Assembly: GCA_963920765.1 (NCBI GenBank)
Contig: OY987244.1
Span: 1,490,501-1,554,500 of the forward strand
From: Ulota crispa
Lineage: Eukaryota; Streptophyta; Bryopsida; Orthotrichales; Orthotrichaceae
Direction of reading: 5' to 3'
DNA: 64,000 nt
Position numbers and translations under genes: made by a program. The notes under the pieces are model-generated. The model ran no database searches. It was not told where the DNA came from and saw nothing but the letters and a program-made list of their open reading frames with translations. Every line of letters starts with the position of its first letter. Positions within the stretch are counted from its first letter, which is position 1. Shown here one piece after another: positions 22,558-34,484 of the stretch.

Positions 22558-23487
22558 CCCCTAAATCCCTAAGTGTCCCCTTGAGGAACAAATGGGATTT
22601 TGGGCAGGTACCTACGGCCTTAATTTTTGTCTTGATTTTTTGAAACTTTGTTCAAAGATAGGAAAACACATTAGCTTTTGGGAAATATAATCTTAATTCC
22701 AATCTATGCCCAAAAGCAAAAAGTTATGCCTAGATAAGCAAAAATTCATGGAGATTGGTCAGCAAATTTCTTTTTACAAAATCTTAAATTTTTTTCTTCA
22801 AATTTTTTCTTCTCATAGATTATAGTTTTGTCTACAAGCAAAGCTTTTATTCATTCCATTTGGACTCGTTATGAGAAAGTTATGGACAATCTTGTTTTTC
22901 GGGCAATTCAAGCATCTTCTTGAATAAATAACTTATTAACTTTATTTTTGTATGCAATTTTAACATTTTTTCAAAAGAAAAAGTTGAAAAGGATAAATTA
23001 TGCTTTCTAGAACAATCTCAACATTGGGATAATTTTGTTTAAATTCCATTGCAAGGTTATTAACAGTTTAAGTTTTTGTTCAATCTCATACCTTCTTCTA
23101 CCTAATGTTTCCTTTAAGAACAAAAATTAAGTATTTGTTGTTTTGATTATTTTCCAAAGATTTTCATCTCAATTTTCCACCATAAGAAAATAAACCTCAA
23201 AACTTTGTGGTGCAAAAATTTATAGTTTAAAAAGTTCAATGTCAAATAATCTAGTCATGCAAGGTGCAAAAAAGTTTATTTTTAATACTTTAAAAGCAAA
23301 TATTTTGCAATATGTGCAATCAAAGGTTTTAATTGTTTTTCTTCCACATCTTGTGCTAGTCTAGTACAAGATCCTATGATTAAATATGCAAAAATACCAG
23401 TTTTCAAACTTCTTTACTCTCTGCAATAGAAATGACAATTTTGAGTGTCTTTTGACAAAACAAAGGCCCTAGGGCTTTCGGGGTTAA
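22554..23487. mobile_element. TTAA-flanked piggyBac-like MITE, subfamily B, inside TPR relic
   Basis: TTAA stands at 22554-22557 and 23484-23487. The ends are CCCCTAAATCCCTAAG and inward CCCCGAAAGCCCTAGG. Length (934 bp) and interior, for example GGACAAATGGGATTT-like text soon after the left end, match 8092-9023. Confidence 0.8.
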
Positions 23488-23856
23488 TCCCTCAATTGAC
23501 ATGGCCGTATTCAATTTTGATTTGCCTTTATAATCCATGATTAGTCAAAGTTCACCAAGTGGAAGAATGTGCAATATATGAGAGTATATGATGATCTCCA
23601 AAAACTTTCATAGTGTAGGATTGGTCTAAGATTGTATGAATAGTCCAAAACTAGTTAAATACTCTCATGTATTTTTCAATTCATCACAACAACTATGGTT
23701 GATGACATTTTCTTGTTAGATTTTGTGACCTTCTATTTTATGAATGTGTTGGCAAGCACCAACACCCTTGTAAGCTTTTGTGGTCTAGACCTACAAGACT
23801 AAACAATCCACCTGATTAGTAGATTTCAAAAGTAGAATCTACTTCTAATGGAAACA
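23488..23856. other. Flank between two MITEs
   Basis: AT-rich stretch carrying the right-hand remainder of the disrupted TPR relic; nothing else recognised. Confidence 0.3.
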
Positions 23857-24222
23857 TTAACCCTTAAAGGACTGATCCAGAACCTGTGGCTCAAATCAAG
23901 GAGAGTGCATTGTTCATGGGCAGTGAACAGCCTGTGGCATGTGTCCAAGAGAAATAATATTCTCCTCAATAGAAGGAAAAGTCAATAGTGTATCCTGCCC
24001 TCACAAAAAGGGCAGCAAGGACTTTGTACATCTCTTTACAAATTGGTGTTTTAAAAAATATAAAGGCATTGAAAGCAGCTATTTTTGGCATTTAGTGATG
24101 TGGCACATCTCCCTGACCACTTTCAAGAAAAAAAATTTGAAAAAAAAATCTTTTTCCACCCTCAAGGTGTGTTTTTGGCATTGAAAGGACGATTTTTGTC
24201 CTCTTGGACGGTTAGGGGTTAA
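23857..24222. mobile_element. TTAA-flanked piggyBac-like MITE, subfamily E
   Basis: TTAA stands at 23857-23860 and 24219-24222. The ends are CCCTTAAAGGACTGATCC and inward CCCCTAACCGTCCAAGAGG. The right subterminal part (GGACGATTTTTGTCCTC) is itself a small inverted repeat and matches the left part of 24385-24749 in inverse orientation. It is 366 bp, non-coding. Confidence 0.75.
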
Positions 24223-24377
24223 ACGCACCAAACTGGAAAAACACATCAAAAAGGGCTTTGTCCCCCCAATAGCATTGCAATTAGAGAGGGTTGAGTGCAA
24301 GATATATTTCATCCAAAACTTCCATCATGATATATATATTTGCACCCATAGCTGTGACTTGCTTACTCATAGGCAAG

Positions 24378-25387
24378 TTAACCCTTAACCCCTAAACGTT
24401 GAGGAGGACAAAAAACGTCCTCTAGCTTTGAAAAAAGATTCTATGATTCAGAAAAGTCGCTTTTTCATCTGATTTATTTTCAAAAGTGACCATAAACACG
24501 TGGTCCATCATGGAAGACAAAAAATTACCTCTTGAGATGCATTTAGTTTTTTATGTAACCCAAATTGTGCTAAGATTCAGAAACATGGTGTTAGCTCCCA
24601 AGCTGCCCTTCTTGCAATTTCATGAGGACACCATGCATTGTTGACTTTTCCAACTTTTGAAGCAATACTACTAGTGCCCATGTGCAAAACACTGTAGACT
24701 GCTACAGGTAGGGCATGCCATGGTGATCCATCCGTCCTTTAAGGGTTAAATGCCCAAGGCCTTTTTTTCAATTTCTAGGAATTTGCTCTAAACTAAACAA
24801 AAAGCCAAAATTTTAATAAGTTGTATCAAAAAATTTAAATTGTAATCATACAAATTCAAACTAGATATGTTAGACATCATATAGGAAAAGAAAGTACAAC
24901 AATATTGCTTATGGATTGAAAAATTATAATGTTTGATCAAGAGGGTGTCAAAACTGCAAAAATAACTTGTAGTCTTTCAATCCTTTTTTATGTCAAATCT
25001 ATAATGTTGATCACCAAAAAGATTGAGGTTAAAGGACATAACATACATAATTCCAATCTATTTATGGCTTTTCAAAATCTTGTTTACAATTTCTTAAAAT
25101 GAATTTCTAGTGTGAAATTTTCTCCAAGATCTAGTGTACTTGAGGCTCATTTTCATGAGCTCTCAACACTAAAAAAGTCAAGATTGCAATGGACACCCTT
25201 GCACAAAATCTTGAATAGAAAATTCACAATCAATAGTTTTTGAAATTAGGTTTTTGATGCTAAAACTAGACTTCAAAAAGAATAATTCTAAAATATAAAA
25301 TATTAAAAATAGCAACTTAGTTAGGTTTATTGAATTTCAAAATATCGTTTGCACCAAAATGTGGTGCCTTGGGCATTTAGGGGTTAA
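24378..25387. mobile_element. TTAA-flanked piggyBac-like MITE, subfamily C, carrying a nested insert
   Basis: Outer TTAA copies lie at 24378-24381 and 25384-25387. The right end read inward is CCCCTAAATGCCCAAGGC. The left end reads TTAACCC, then the nested element 24385-24749, then ATGCCCAAGGCC. Without the insert the element would be about 649 bp and its left end would match the right. The interior matches 33828-34484 in inverse orientation (TTATAATGTTTGATCA and its complement). Confidence 0.8.
24385..24749. mobile_element. TTAA-flanked piggyBac-like MITE, subfamily E, nested in 24378-25387
   Basis: TTAA at 24385-24388 and 24746-24749 flanks CCCCTAAACGTTGAGGAGG on the left and inward CCCTTAAAGGACGGATGG on the right. 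It sits at a TTAA inside the left terminus of another family member, so the pair of TTAA copies reads as a target-site duplication. It is 365 bp, a relative of 23857-24222. Confidence 0.8.
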
Positions 25388-26484
25388 GTTAGAGCAATAA
25401 CATCAGGAGTGAGAAATCCTGAAAGTTTTTGTGCTACAGGGTCTTGTTGTCTAATTGATTCTTCATAGGAATGTTTTTTTGGGGATAACAAATGGGGAAT
25501 TAAAACAAAACAAGAATTATAGGTAGGGACACAATTTCAAAATTATTACAAATAGGGACACAGATTCAATACCCTTTACTAGTATTTCTTTATTTATACT
25601 TAATTTCGAGAGATCTCTAATTTTTTTGGAAGTTAACTAACACTTAGTGTAATGCATCTAAATCAACCAATGTACAAACCAAAAATTTCTAGAAACTCAT
25701 GAATCATTTTTTTGAAATTGTGCCCCTACTCGTAATTAATTTGAAACTGTGCCCCGATTTGTAATATTTTCAATATTGTGCTCCTATTTTTATTTCCCCT
25801 TTTCTGGGGTCGAACAGTGAATTCTAAATATCAAAATTCCTTTATTTCTCCAAAAAAAAACCAAATTTTTTGTTGCTAAAATCATATTTGAGAATAAACA
25901 TTTGATGTGTATCCAAACATGGCTACATGATGGATTTTGCTGTCACCACCCTGGCAAGAGTTTGAAAATCCTTGGGAATGTCACTGTGCTGACTGTACCT
26001 CGGCTAGGTAGGTAGCTCTACTGTTCACCTGTTGTTACCAAACAAGAAAATGTACTGACTTGGGACCTGGGAGGCTGGGACCTGGGACCTGGGGAGTGGA
26101 TACCCTAGACCTAGACCTAGACCAAGCGGGGTCCCAAAATTTGGAAACAGACGACCGAGCCTTGTAAGTTACCGTCCTCGATTTCTCCGTCCTTCTCTCA
26201 GAAGTGGAAGTCCACCTTCGCCTTAGAGATTGGGAGTCCCTGCATCAGTCCTCTGCATGAACCCAGACTTTTTGTACAGACGTTGTAAACAGTATGAACT
26301 CCAGCTTCTGCACAGAGCAAAAATAAATAAATAGTATAATTACCTATTTTATATGTATACACAAGTGTAGGTACCCATAGTATCAACATATGCACCACGA
26401 CCATTCTTGCAATAAATAGATTTTGCAGTAGTAATCTTATCACAAAATTTAAACAATTTAAAATTTAAAATTATGAGTGACTAG
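25388..26484. other. Intergenic DNA with short GGGACCT repeats
   Basis: Near 26069-26095 GGGACCTGG recurs and near 26104-26123 CCTAGA is repeated in tandem, in a locally GC-richer patch. No gene is recognisable; the minus-strand open frame 26198-26443 has no motif. Confidence 0.3.
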
Positions 26485-27416
26485 TTAACCCCTAAAGCAC
26501 TAAGCTCAATTTCTCATCAAAACCATTCCAAAACTGTCATTTTAGTATAAGTATCAAATTTTAGAAAAAGAATTTTTTTTGACAAATGTAGTTGTAAGAT
26601 CTTGTACTATACTAGTATCAAAAAATGTAAAAAAAAAAATTAGGAGTTTTCACCATGTAGATTGTTAGATATTTGAGTTTGAAATGACAAAAAGCCCTTT
26701 TTTGTCTCTGCTAAAATCTAAGCAATTGCACTTCACCAAGTCATATTTGTATGAAAAAAACCCCAAAATGGTTGTAATATTTTGGATTTGTTCTTCAAAG
26801 CAAGTTGGGTACACACTTGAAAATTTTCAAATCATTTGGAATTGTAAAACACATGGAAAAACAATAGTAAGTAAAAAGAAGTAGAGAATGATTCAAACCA
26901 CTCAATTGTTAAGAACTTAATTATGGAAATGAAAAATTCCAATTCCAATGGTGATAATGTCTTGGTAAACAATTTACATCTTCTGGTTTTGTTTCTTTTC
27001 TAAAATATTGAAAATTGAGTAAATTAATGGACTTCAAAGTTTATTTTAGAGTAGAAAATTTATAACTGCCTACAAACAAAATCTCCTCATAACTTTCATT
27101 TCATTGATCAAAATGGAATGACTAAAAGCTTTCCAAGTATAAATAAATCTAAAGAACCAATTTCAAAAAACAAAATTCAAAAAATGTAATTTTCAAAGAA
27201 GTTTTTTGGTTGCCCTCCAAGCAAAGAAAACTACATATCATGCAATGACTTTTGAATCATGGAGTTAAAAGTTATGAAAATTGTTGGGCCTTAAAGCTAC
27301 TCCTTGGACACATCATGTGTGAAAATTTCAAAGAAAAAAATGAAAACTCCATTGGTAGTGAGCTGCCCAAAATTGCCATGTTGTCAAAAAAAGGAGTTTA
27401 GTGCTTTAGAGGTTAA
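26485..27416. mobile_element. TTAA-flanked piggyBac-like MITE, subfamily B
   Basis: TTAA stands at 26485-26488 and 27413-27416. The ends are CCCCTAAAGCACTAAGCTC and inward CCTCTAAAGCACTAAACTC. The interior is the inverse of 8092-9023 (TTACTCAATTTTCAATATTTT there, its complement here). The length, 932 bp, is identical. Confidence 0.85.
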
Positions 27417-27780
27417 CTCACAAATGCCATCAACTTGATTCAAAATAAAGTCTCAATGTGAATCAATTTATGCATAAATTCCTCTCTTCCTTGTTGATTG
27501 TTTATTAAAAAAACAAACATGTCATTGTAAGTTACATCATGACACTCTCTCTTAGTCAATGAGGATGAGTGAGCAACTTCATGACTCATGTGGTGGTTAG
27601 TAATATAGTATAACAGGTCACTAGATATTACATCACAACACTTTTGTTTAGAACAAGCGACTTCACTAAAACCCTAAACTAGAGGGATTATTTTATTTAT
27701 ATATGTAGTTATAGTTAAATAACAAGTAAATAAAATTTGAAACCAAATTTTACATTTCACTTCTAAGCAATTTCTATGCA
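27417..27780. other. Intergenic DNA
   Basis: Nothing recognisable between the MITE and the foldback element. Confidence 0.3.
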
Positions 27781-28603
27781 GTACAATACCCTCAAATAAA
27801 CTTTGTCGCCTTGTGTTTTTCCACTCACAGGCCATGTCATGTCGTGTTTTGAAATTGAGGTCAATTAGGCTTCTTTGATCTTGCATTTTTTACATCTCAT
27901 TCTTGCCCCTAATCCTAACCAAGCATACCAAAATTCAACCTCAAAAAACTAAAATTCAAATTTTGACGAATTGCTTTATGTCACAAATCATGATTTTACA
28001 TGGATTTACAAGAAAACTGATTGAAAAACATTGATGACAAATTTTGGAGATTTGATTGCATGAATTTATAAGTAACATCCATACACACATCCATATGCAT
28101 ATCTTCCATGCTAAAAAAAAAAAACTCCTTAAGTAAACAAAATTTGATCTTCATAAGGTTTAGTGTGACATATCTATTTTACAAGATTTGGACATATCAC
28201 ATGTCACACTAAACCTTATGAAGATCAAATTTTGTTTACTTAAGGAGTTTTTTTAGCATGAAAGTTGTACATATGGATGTGCGTATGGATGTTACCTATA
28301 CATCCATGCAATCAAATCTCCAAAATTTGTCATTAATGTTTTTCAATCAGTTTTCTTGTAAATCCATGTAAAATCATGATTTCTGACACAAGACAATTTG
28401 TCAAAATTTGAATTTTGATTTTTTGAGGTTGAATTTTGATTTTTTGAGGTTGAATTTTGGTATACTTGGCTGGGATTAGAGGCAAAAATGAGATGTAAAA
28501 AAATGCAAGATCAAAGAAGCCCAATTGATCTCAAATCCAAAACATGACATGCCATGTGAGTGGAAAAACACAGGGCAACAAAATTTATTCGAGGGCACTG
28601 TAC
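27781..28603. repeat. Long foldback element, arms about 390-400 bp, short loop
   Basis: The left arm (27781-28171) and right arm (28201-28603) are reverse complements. The innermost 47 bp (28125-28171 against 28201-28247) pair perfectly around a 29-base loop. The ends read GTACAATACCCTC and inward GTACAGTGCCCTC, like the element at 20260-21142. Near 28419-28458 a 21-bp unit (TTTTTTGAGGTTGAATTTTG) is directly repeated. Arms include A runs but no coding sequence. Confidence 0.9.
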
Positions 28604-29609
28604 AATACAAAATCATGAATTTTCCGAAAAGATGTTCCTTCTTTTTACTTTGATATGTCTGTAACTATAGGCAAGGCCAAATTCATTTTAGTTTTTACGC
28701 ATAGTAAGATCCTTAGAATGAATAGGACATTAAATGGTTTAAGATTTAAGTTACCAAACGATGCATAAATCTCAAAGTGACTGTCATTTTCTATGCTTAT
28801 ACTAATATTTTGGCAACTCATCATAACTAAGAAAGATAATAATTTCATTAGTCAATCACAATAAAGGTAGTATTCACAATTTGAAAGACATTTCTGATCT
28901 TACTTGAGAATTTTTGAAATTGAAATATAGTCAACATGAAATTGTCTTATAAATATGTTTTTCCATTGCTTTCAAAAAGATCAAAGTTGTTTATCATTAG
29001 AAATTTTTTGAACCCTTCACAAGGTCCTTAAGATTTGACACTCTTAACATTTATTGGGCTTAGATTAGGTACATTAGAAGCATGTGTGAAGTGTCTTTAT
29101 CTTATATGGTTTTCCTATTGTACATCACAAAAACTATGAATAGAAAATGGCAATCTAGTACTATGTCACAATTTCTTAATTATTCTCCTACTATTGTCCA
29201 CAATCATAACTAAATGTTACCCTCACAAGTATTAGGTTGAAGATGTTAATATAGAGAAAAAGGGCCATGGTAATATGTACATGTAATTGTGACCCCCAAT
29301 GAAAATTGGATATGTCAATGTGAGCCATGATTGTAGTCAAAGGCATAGTAGGGTGTAAGGAAATTTTGTTATCCCAAAGTACAAATTAAAACAATTAAGG
29401 AGACCCCTTGAAAGGGGTTCTTAGGGGCCTTGAGGAGGGCTCATATTTTTTTACCTTTAGTGAAGGCGTTATTATTGTACAATTGTGTTGTGCATTGTAT
29501 AAAAAATAAATGCTCTCCATTGTGATTGATCTAGGTTATACTAGGGTGACTTTGTACTACAAGCCAAGGCCAGTTTCCAACCTTTGACACTACAAGCTTT
29601 CTATTGGTT
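28604..29609. other. AT-rich intergenic DNA
   Basis: A short hairpin near 29402-29421 (ACCCCTTGAAAGGGGT) is the only structure noted. No gene is recognisable. Confidence 0.3.
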
Positions 29610-30010
29610 AATTCTCTGAGATGGCCTCAAGGTCAAAATTTTGGGACACATTTTGACATTTAAAATATAAGATTTTATACTGTCCCAATTGGTTCTCTAA
29701 AAACCAAAGGCTAATTCTTGGCCACATTGTCAAGTTTTATTAAAACATGAGTACATGATTGTTTGAATAAAAAATGTTCTTTTAAGATTGCCAAAACCAT
29801 AGGATGGAATAAAAGCATAGATTGCTTCGTTAGAATTTGTTTTGTTGTTGATCCCTTTTCTCCTATAATCTTGAAGGCTTGCACTTTTTGGGCTCATGAC
29901 CTTTACACACAAGGATATTGGCCCCATTGTACTCATATGATAATGGGTGGATTGGGTGCTTGGGGCTATTTTTGAAGCTGTTTGGGTGGAAATTTGGTTG
30001 AAACTGTCTC
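29610..30010. repeat. Old dispersed repeat, copy 1
   Basis: The stretch around TTTTATTAAAACATGAG, GATGGAATAAA, TTTGCACT-like text, ATGACCTTTACACACAAG and TGGGTGCTTGGGGC lines up in order with 36455-36920. The two copies share orientation and are heavily diverged. Confidence 0.5.
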
Positions 30011-32527
30011 AAGTTTTCATATCTTGAACTCTTAGTGTATAGCAACCTAGGAAGGTTTCACATGTGCCTTGAAATTTTCATAAATATTGAAAGGTGTTGG
30101 AGGAGATATTGTACACATTGATAATTCCTATTATCGACTATGTGGTAATGTGTGTGAGTGGTTGACACCATATATATAGCTTGTAAATGTATGTTTTAGA
30201 TGGTATTCAACACATAGTTTAAAAGCCTACCATGTTGTCATGTGACCTACCAAGGTAATGTGTCAATGATTCAACAATCTAATGTATCCACATACACTAG
30301 AAGTGTCATGTTGTTAAGATATAAATTTGTATCATGCAAGAGCTAGGAGAGACGTTCATTTGATGTTGATGGTTCTTTTGTGTCCTCTATGAATGAATGG
30401 TGAATTCATTTGTATTTTGCATCATTTAAATACTATTGTAACAATAATCTCATGATATTTTGTGACATAAGAGAACCAAGTTCTTCTCACCTTATGTTTG
30501 AAAATTGAAAATAAATTGTGATAATATTTTGTAGAAAGTTGCTGTAAAATCATCTTAAAAGAAGTTGGGATTGGTACTAAAGATCTCAATCCAAAAAAAT
30601 CACATTCTTGGGTTGCTACTTGTGATCACAAGAAGGCAGCCATTAATGAAGAAAAAATTTAAACTTCAACTTTTTTTTGTTTACATTAATGTGCAAAACT
30701 TCCACTCAAAATTGTGTATTGCTACAACAACACAAAAAAATAATGATCTGGATATCGATACTAAATGTAATATTTAACTAGCCAATTTCTCAAAGTAACT
30801 TGAGCTAATTGTAGAAATCACATTTGGGACTATTGTGAGGGAGTCAAAGAGGATGGAACTCAAAATTTGCAAAAAAAACAAAAATACTTCACGAAAAAGC
30901 GATCCTTAAAAACTTGCTCCCAAGAAAATAAATTCTACTTTTTGCAAATGTTGCACTATCCTTTGACTTGTGTTTTAAGACATTTCAATCTTACCTTTAG
31001 GCTTCATTACGTTTCTTTAAACTATTGAAGGATTTACTTGTAGTCCTTTGTGGTATAAACATACTATGATTTTTAAAAGGACATGACGGTGGTGTTCACA
31101 AATCAACTACACAAGAAGGGATAAGGTTGAGTGCCCACAAACCAATTACACGTGAAAAGATATTTTCTAGATAACAACAACAGTTTAAAATTTGCAAAAT
31201 ATGAAGATTTTGTGCACAAATAAAAGATTAATCCATTTTGTTTAAGGAAACTCTTAAATTCACCACAACTTTTTGCTAAATTCACCACATTGCACAATGT
31301 TTAGAAAATAAAAAACAAAGGAAGGTTTTATATTTATCCAAAAACCATTTAATGATGATGCCAAATGTACTTATTTTAAACTTATAGTTATATGCTAAAA
31401 ATTATGAAAGTTAAACCAATTAAAAAAAAGAAAAAAGGGAAGAATGGACAAAGTTATGGGACATATAATACACACGCATGCAACCAATAAGTATGAAGTT
31501 TGCCCTTCTTTTTCTATACGAAACTCCTAGACATGGTATAATGTCGTAAAATAAGCAAGAAGGTGCAGTGAATTTAGCAGTTCCCTTTCTTTGTGGAATT
31601 GTCCATTTTGCTTTTGCAAGTCTCAAAGGTATGGGGTCCATGAAGGAGCCAGGACAGACTGAATGTTTACATGATGATAACCAGCCCAGCTCAGTGATTT
31701 TTAATGATATCCATACGGTGGAGACTGCTTTGTCCCAGTGGTCACGTCCAGCTTACAATGCCACGTCCTCGGGAGGAACACCCCATGTATGGGCATCATC
31801 ATCACTAGTGGCCCTTGTGGAGACATCATTTGGCATCAATCCAAGGTAGCATCACTTATTACCATACCGTGCATATGAAGGCATGAAGATTAGGCACATG
31901 TGTAACAATGAGCAAGGAGAGATCAGAAAAGACAAGAAAAAGTCAGACGAATGACCGGTTGAAATTTGAATCAACTGGAAAAAAAACGGCTAGTTGGTTA
32001 TTTAGGAATTTTCTAGACATAATAAAAGTATACAGGTACATCAAGTGCTTGCACTAAAAAAAGGTGGTTCAAATTGAGAAATCTAGATTCTTACTGAGGA
32101 AGCACAAAATCTCCACCAACATTGATGTGGAATCTCCATAATTGAACTTGTAGTAGGCACCAATCCCAAATTAGGTTAGGCTTATCATGCATATTGTGTA
32201 GAAAATATTTAAATTTCAGTCGGAAAGAGATTGAATCAATTGAATAAACTTTATCTTTATGTGAAGAGCACGGCTTTTGTGTGCATGGTGTTTGCATTGG
32301 AGGATGTTGTTTAGGATATATTCACATTAAAGAAGGAAATATAAAACTCATGAGGTCAACTTTTCAAAATCTCATTGAGTGTTTGTAAAAGTGGGCCAAA
32401 TTTAATCCTTGAACCAATGTGGCATATGTCATGATTGTTGGGTATTGTATTAAACTAGTGATGGTTGCAATTTGCTTTCATGAAATAATAATCTTTAAAG
32501 TATGTAGATAGGGAACAACAAGGGTGA
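30011..32527. other. AT-rich intergenic DNA
   Basis: Mostly featureless. A GC-richer patch at about 31600-31860 is described separately. A short frame near 30561-30654 (GTKDLNPKKSHSWVATCDHK) has a protein-like look but no context. Confidence 0.3.
31568..31849 (+). CDS. Unrecognised open frame in a GC-richer patch, doubtful
   Basis: An open frame of 93 codons (ending VALVETSFGINPR, then stop) lies in a patch with more balanced composition than its AT-rich surroundings, which suggests former coding DNA. I recognise no domain. A GT follows the last codons (AAGGTAGC), so it could be an exon fragment. The opposite strand is also partly open (WTIPQRKGTAKF), so strand and coding status are uncertain. 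Confidence 0.15.
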   Translation: MNLAVPFLCGIVHFAFASLKGMGSMKEPGQTECLHDDNQPSSVIFNDIHTVETALSQWSRPAYNATSSGGTPHVWASSSLVALVETSFGINPR

Positions 32528-33369
32528 TTAACTCCTAAATGGCCAACGTACCAAATTTTAGTGTTCAAGAAATTTTGAAACCTTTCTAAAGGCATATTTG
32601 GAAAAAAATAGAGATGTTGTGGTTTGGAGTTAGCTTCAATGTTCAATTTGAATGTCCTATTATCTTGGTGGAAACTAATTGCAAGCATGCTTGCTACAAG
32701 CTAAAAAGCCTCATTAAAGAGTTTGTGACTAGCTACCACATTGGAAAAATATGCAGCAAGTTGAAAATAAAATCAAGATCTCCCTCTAAGCTGCCACCGT
32801 CCTTATATAAAAAATTCATCACCTAATAAAAATTAGATGAGTTTTTGAGCTAATTTCACCCATAATGTCTCTCTTATAGGTATTAGAATTCATTTTCTTT
32901 TGAATTCTATTTTTTCAAGATGATTCTTGGCCTATAATTGGAGCACAATTTTTCTTTTTGTAAGGTGGTAGCTTAGTGACTATTGCATTGTGAGGCTCAT
33001 TTTGAAATTGTTGTCATGGATTTGGAAGGGGATTTATTAGTTTTGGAATAGCAACAACAAAGACTAAATCATTCTAAGTGGTTGTTTCCCAATTTTATAC
33101 ACAAAAAAATTCATTTTGGCATAACAAAGTTTGGCAGTTGCAAAAAAAAAAGTAAATTTTGTACTCATCCACATTCAATCACATATATCTTAACACCTAA
33201 GTGACATTTTTGGAGTTTATTTGGTAACACCATCTCAAACCCTTGAAATTCAAAATTTTACAATTACAATTTTTGTTTAATGTTTAATAATAATCTTACA
33301 ATTGTAGTTTAAAAACTTCTGAAATGCCTTCATGAGACAAGAAAATTATCCTTGGGCAAGTAGGAGTAA
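32528..33369. mobile_element. piggyBac-like MITE, subfamily D, decayed right end
   Basis: The left end is TTAACTCCTAAATGGCCAACG. The right end has decayed to CTTGGGCAAGTAGGAGTAA, against CTTGGGCATTTAGGGGTTAA in the relative at 53394-54348. Shared interior includes TTGCATTG(T/C)(G/A)AGGCTCATTT and GTCATGGATTTGGAAG. It is about 842 bp. Confidence 0.7.
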
Positions 33370-33581
33370 CTGCAACTCCTACTTGCAAGTTGGAGTTTTT
33401 TTTATTTTAAATTCCCAAGTTCTTGAAGTTTACTATTCCCCTTTCCTGTGAATGAGTTCTCAATTATGGCAATACATCCTCACATGAATTGTAATAAAAT
33501 CTCCTATGGAATTAGCAAGGTTATGCTCAACACCTTGACCCTTGGTGCTAATATATCCTTCAAATGAAACTGTGAGTACCT

Positions 33582-33831
33582 TTAGCCCTTGAGCGCCCGA
33601 AAGGAAGTATACTTCCTTTGGAAGATTCAAAAATAGGTACCTAAGTCATGCTAGTACAATGTACTAGAATTAGGGTAGGGTGGTACAAGGGTGACATGGA
33701 GTGGGGTACCTGGGTTCTTAGTGATTATGATTGGTTTCACATGAATTATCTTAGTTTTGTAAAAACCACAGGCTTGTGAGTGTGAATAGGTATGCCTAAA
33801 CCAGATTTTGAGCTGGGCGCTCACGGGTTAA
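33582..33831. mobile_element. piggyBac-like MITE, single short type with GAGCGCCC ends
   Basis: The left flank TTAG (one base off TTAA) is followed by CCCTTGAGCGCCCGAAAGG; the right end read inward is TTAACCCGTGAGCGCCCAGC. Just inside the left end lies a perfect small palindrome, AAGGAAGTATACTTCCTT. It is 250 bp, non-coding. Confidence 0.7.
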
Positions 33832-34484
33832 CCCAGCGGCCCAAAATGACATTGAGGACAGAATGTGTCCTCAATCAATTTTTGAAATTCAATAAAACCT
33901 TGCCAAATTACAATCTTTAGTAATTTGTTTTTTTGAAAATTTCTTTTTGAAGTTTGGTTTTAGCTTCAACAATTTGATTTTGCAAATGATTGATTATGAT
34001 TTTTCTATTCAAAATTTTGTGCATGGGTGTCCATTGCAATCTTGAATTTATGTAGTATTGAGGACTTGGGCTTGGGAATGAGCCTCAAATACACTATATC
34101 TTTGAGAAAAAAATACACTAGAAATTCATTTAAAAAAACTGTGGAGTAGATTTTGAGAAGCCACAAATTGATTGGGATTATGCATATTAGGTCTTTTAAC
34201 CTCATATTTTTTTGGTGACCAACTCTTTAAATTTGACATGTGAAAAGAAGATTTATAAACATCAAATCACTTTTACAATTTTAACACCTTCATGATCAAA
34301 CATTATAATCTTTCAATCCAAAATAAATATTGTTATTTTTTCATTTCTAATGTAACATGTCTAGTTTGATTTTGTACGGTTACAATTAAAAAAAACTGAT
34401 ACAACTTATTAAAATGTTTACTTCTTGTTCAAGTTAGAACAAATTCCTAGAAACTCAAGAAATTCCAGGTCGTTTTGGGGTTAA
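33828..34484. mobile_element. piggyBac-like MITE, subfamily C
   Basis: It begins at the TTAA that closes the previous element and ends at TTAA 34481-34484 (inward CCCCAAAACGACCTGG). Its left end has about eight extra bases (AGCGGCCC) before AAAATGAC. The interior is the inverse of 24378-25387 (ACACCTTCATGATCAAACAT, TTATAATCTTTCAATCCA). It is about 657 bp. Confidence 0.7.

Noticed and set aside
30561-30654. Short frame reading GTKDLNPKKSHSWVATCDHK
   Set aside because: It looks like protein for about 30 codons, but has no start, no splice context and no recognised family.
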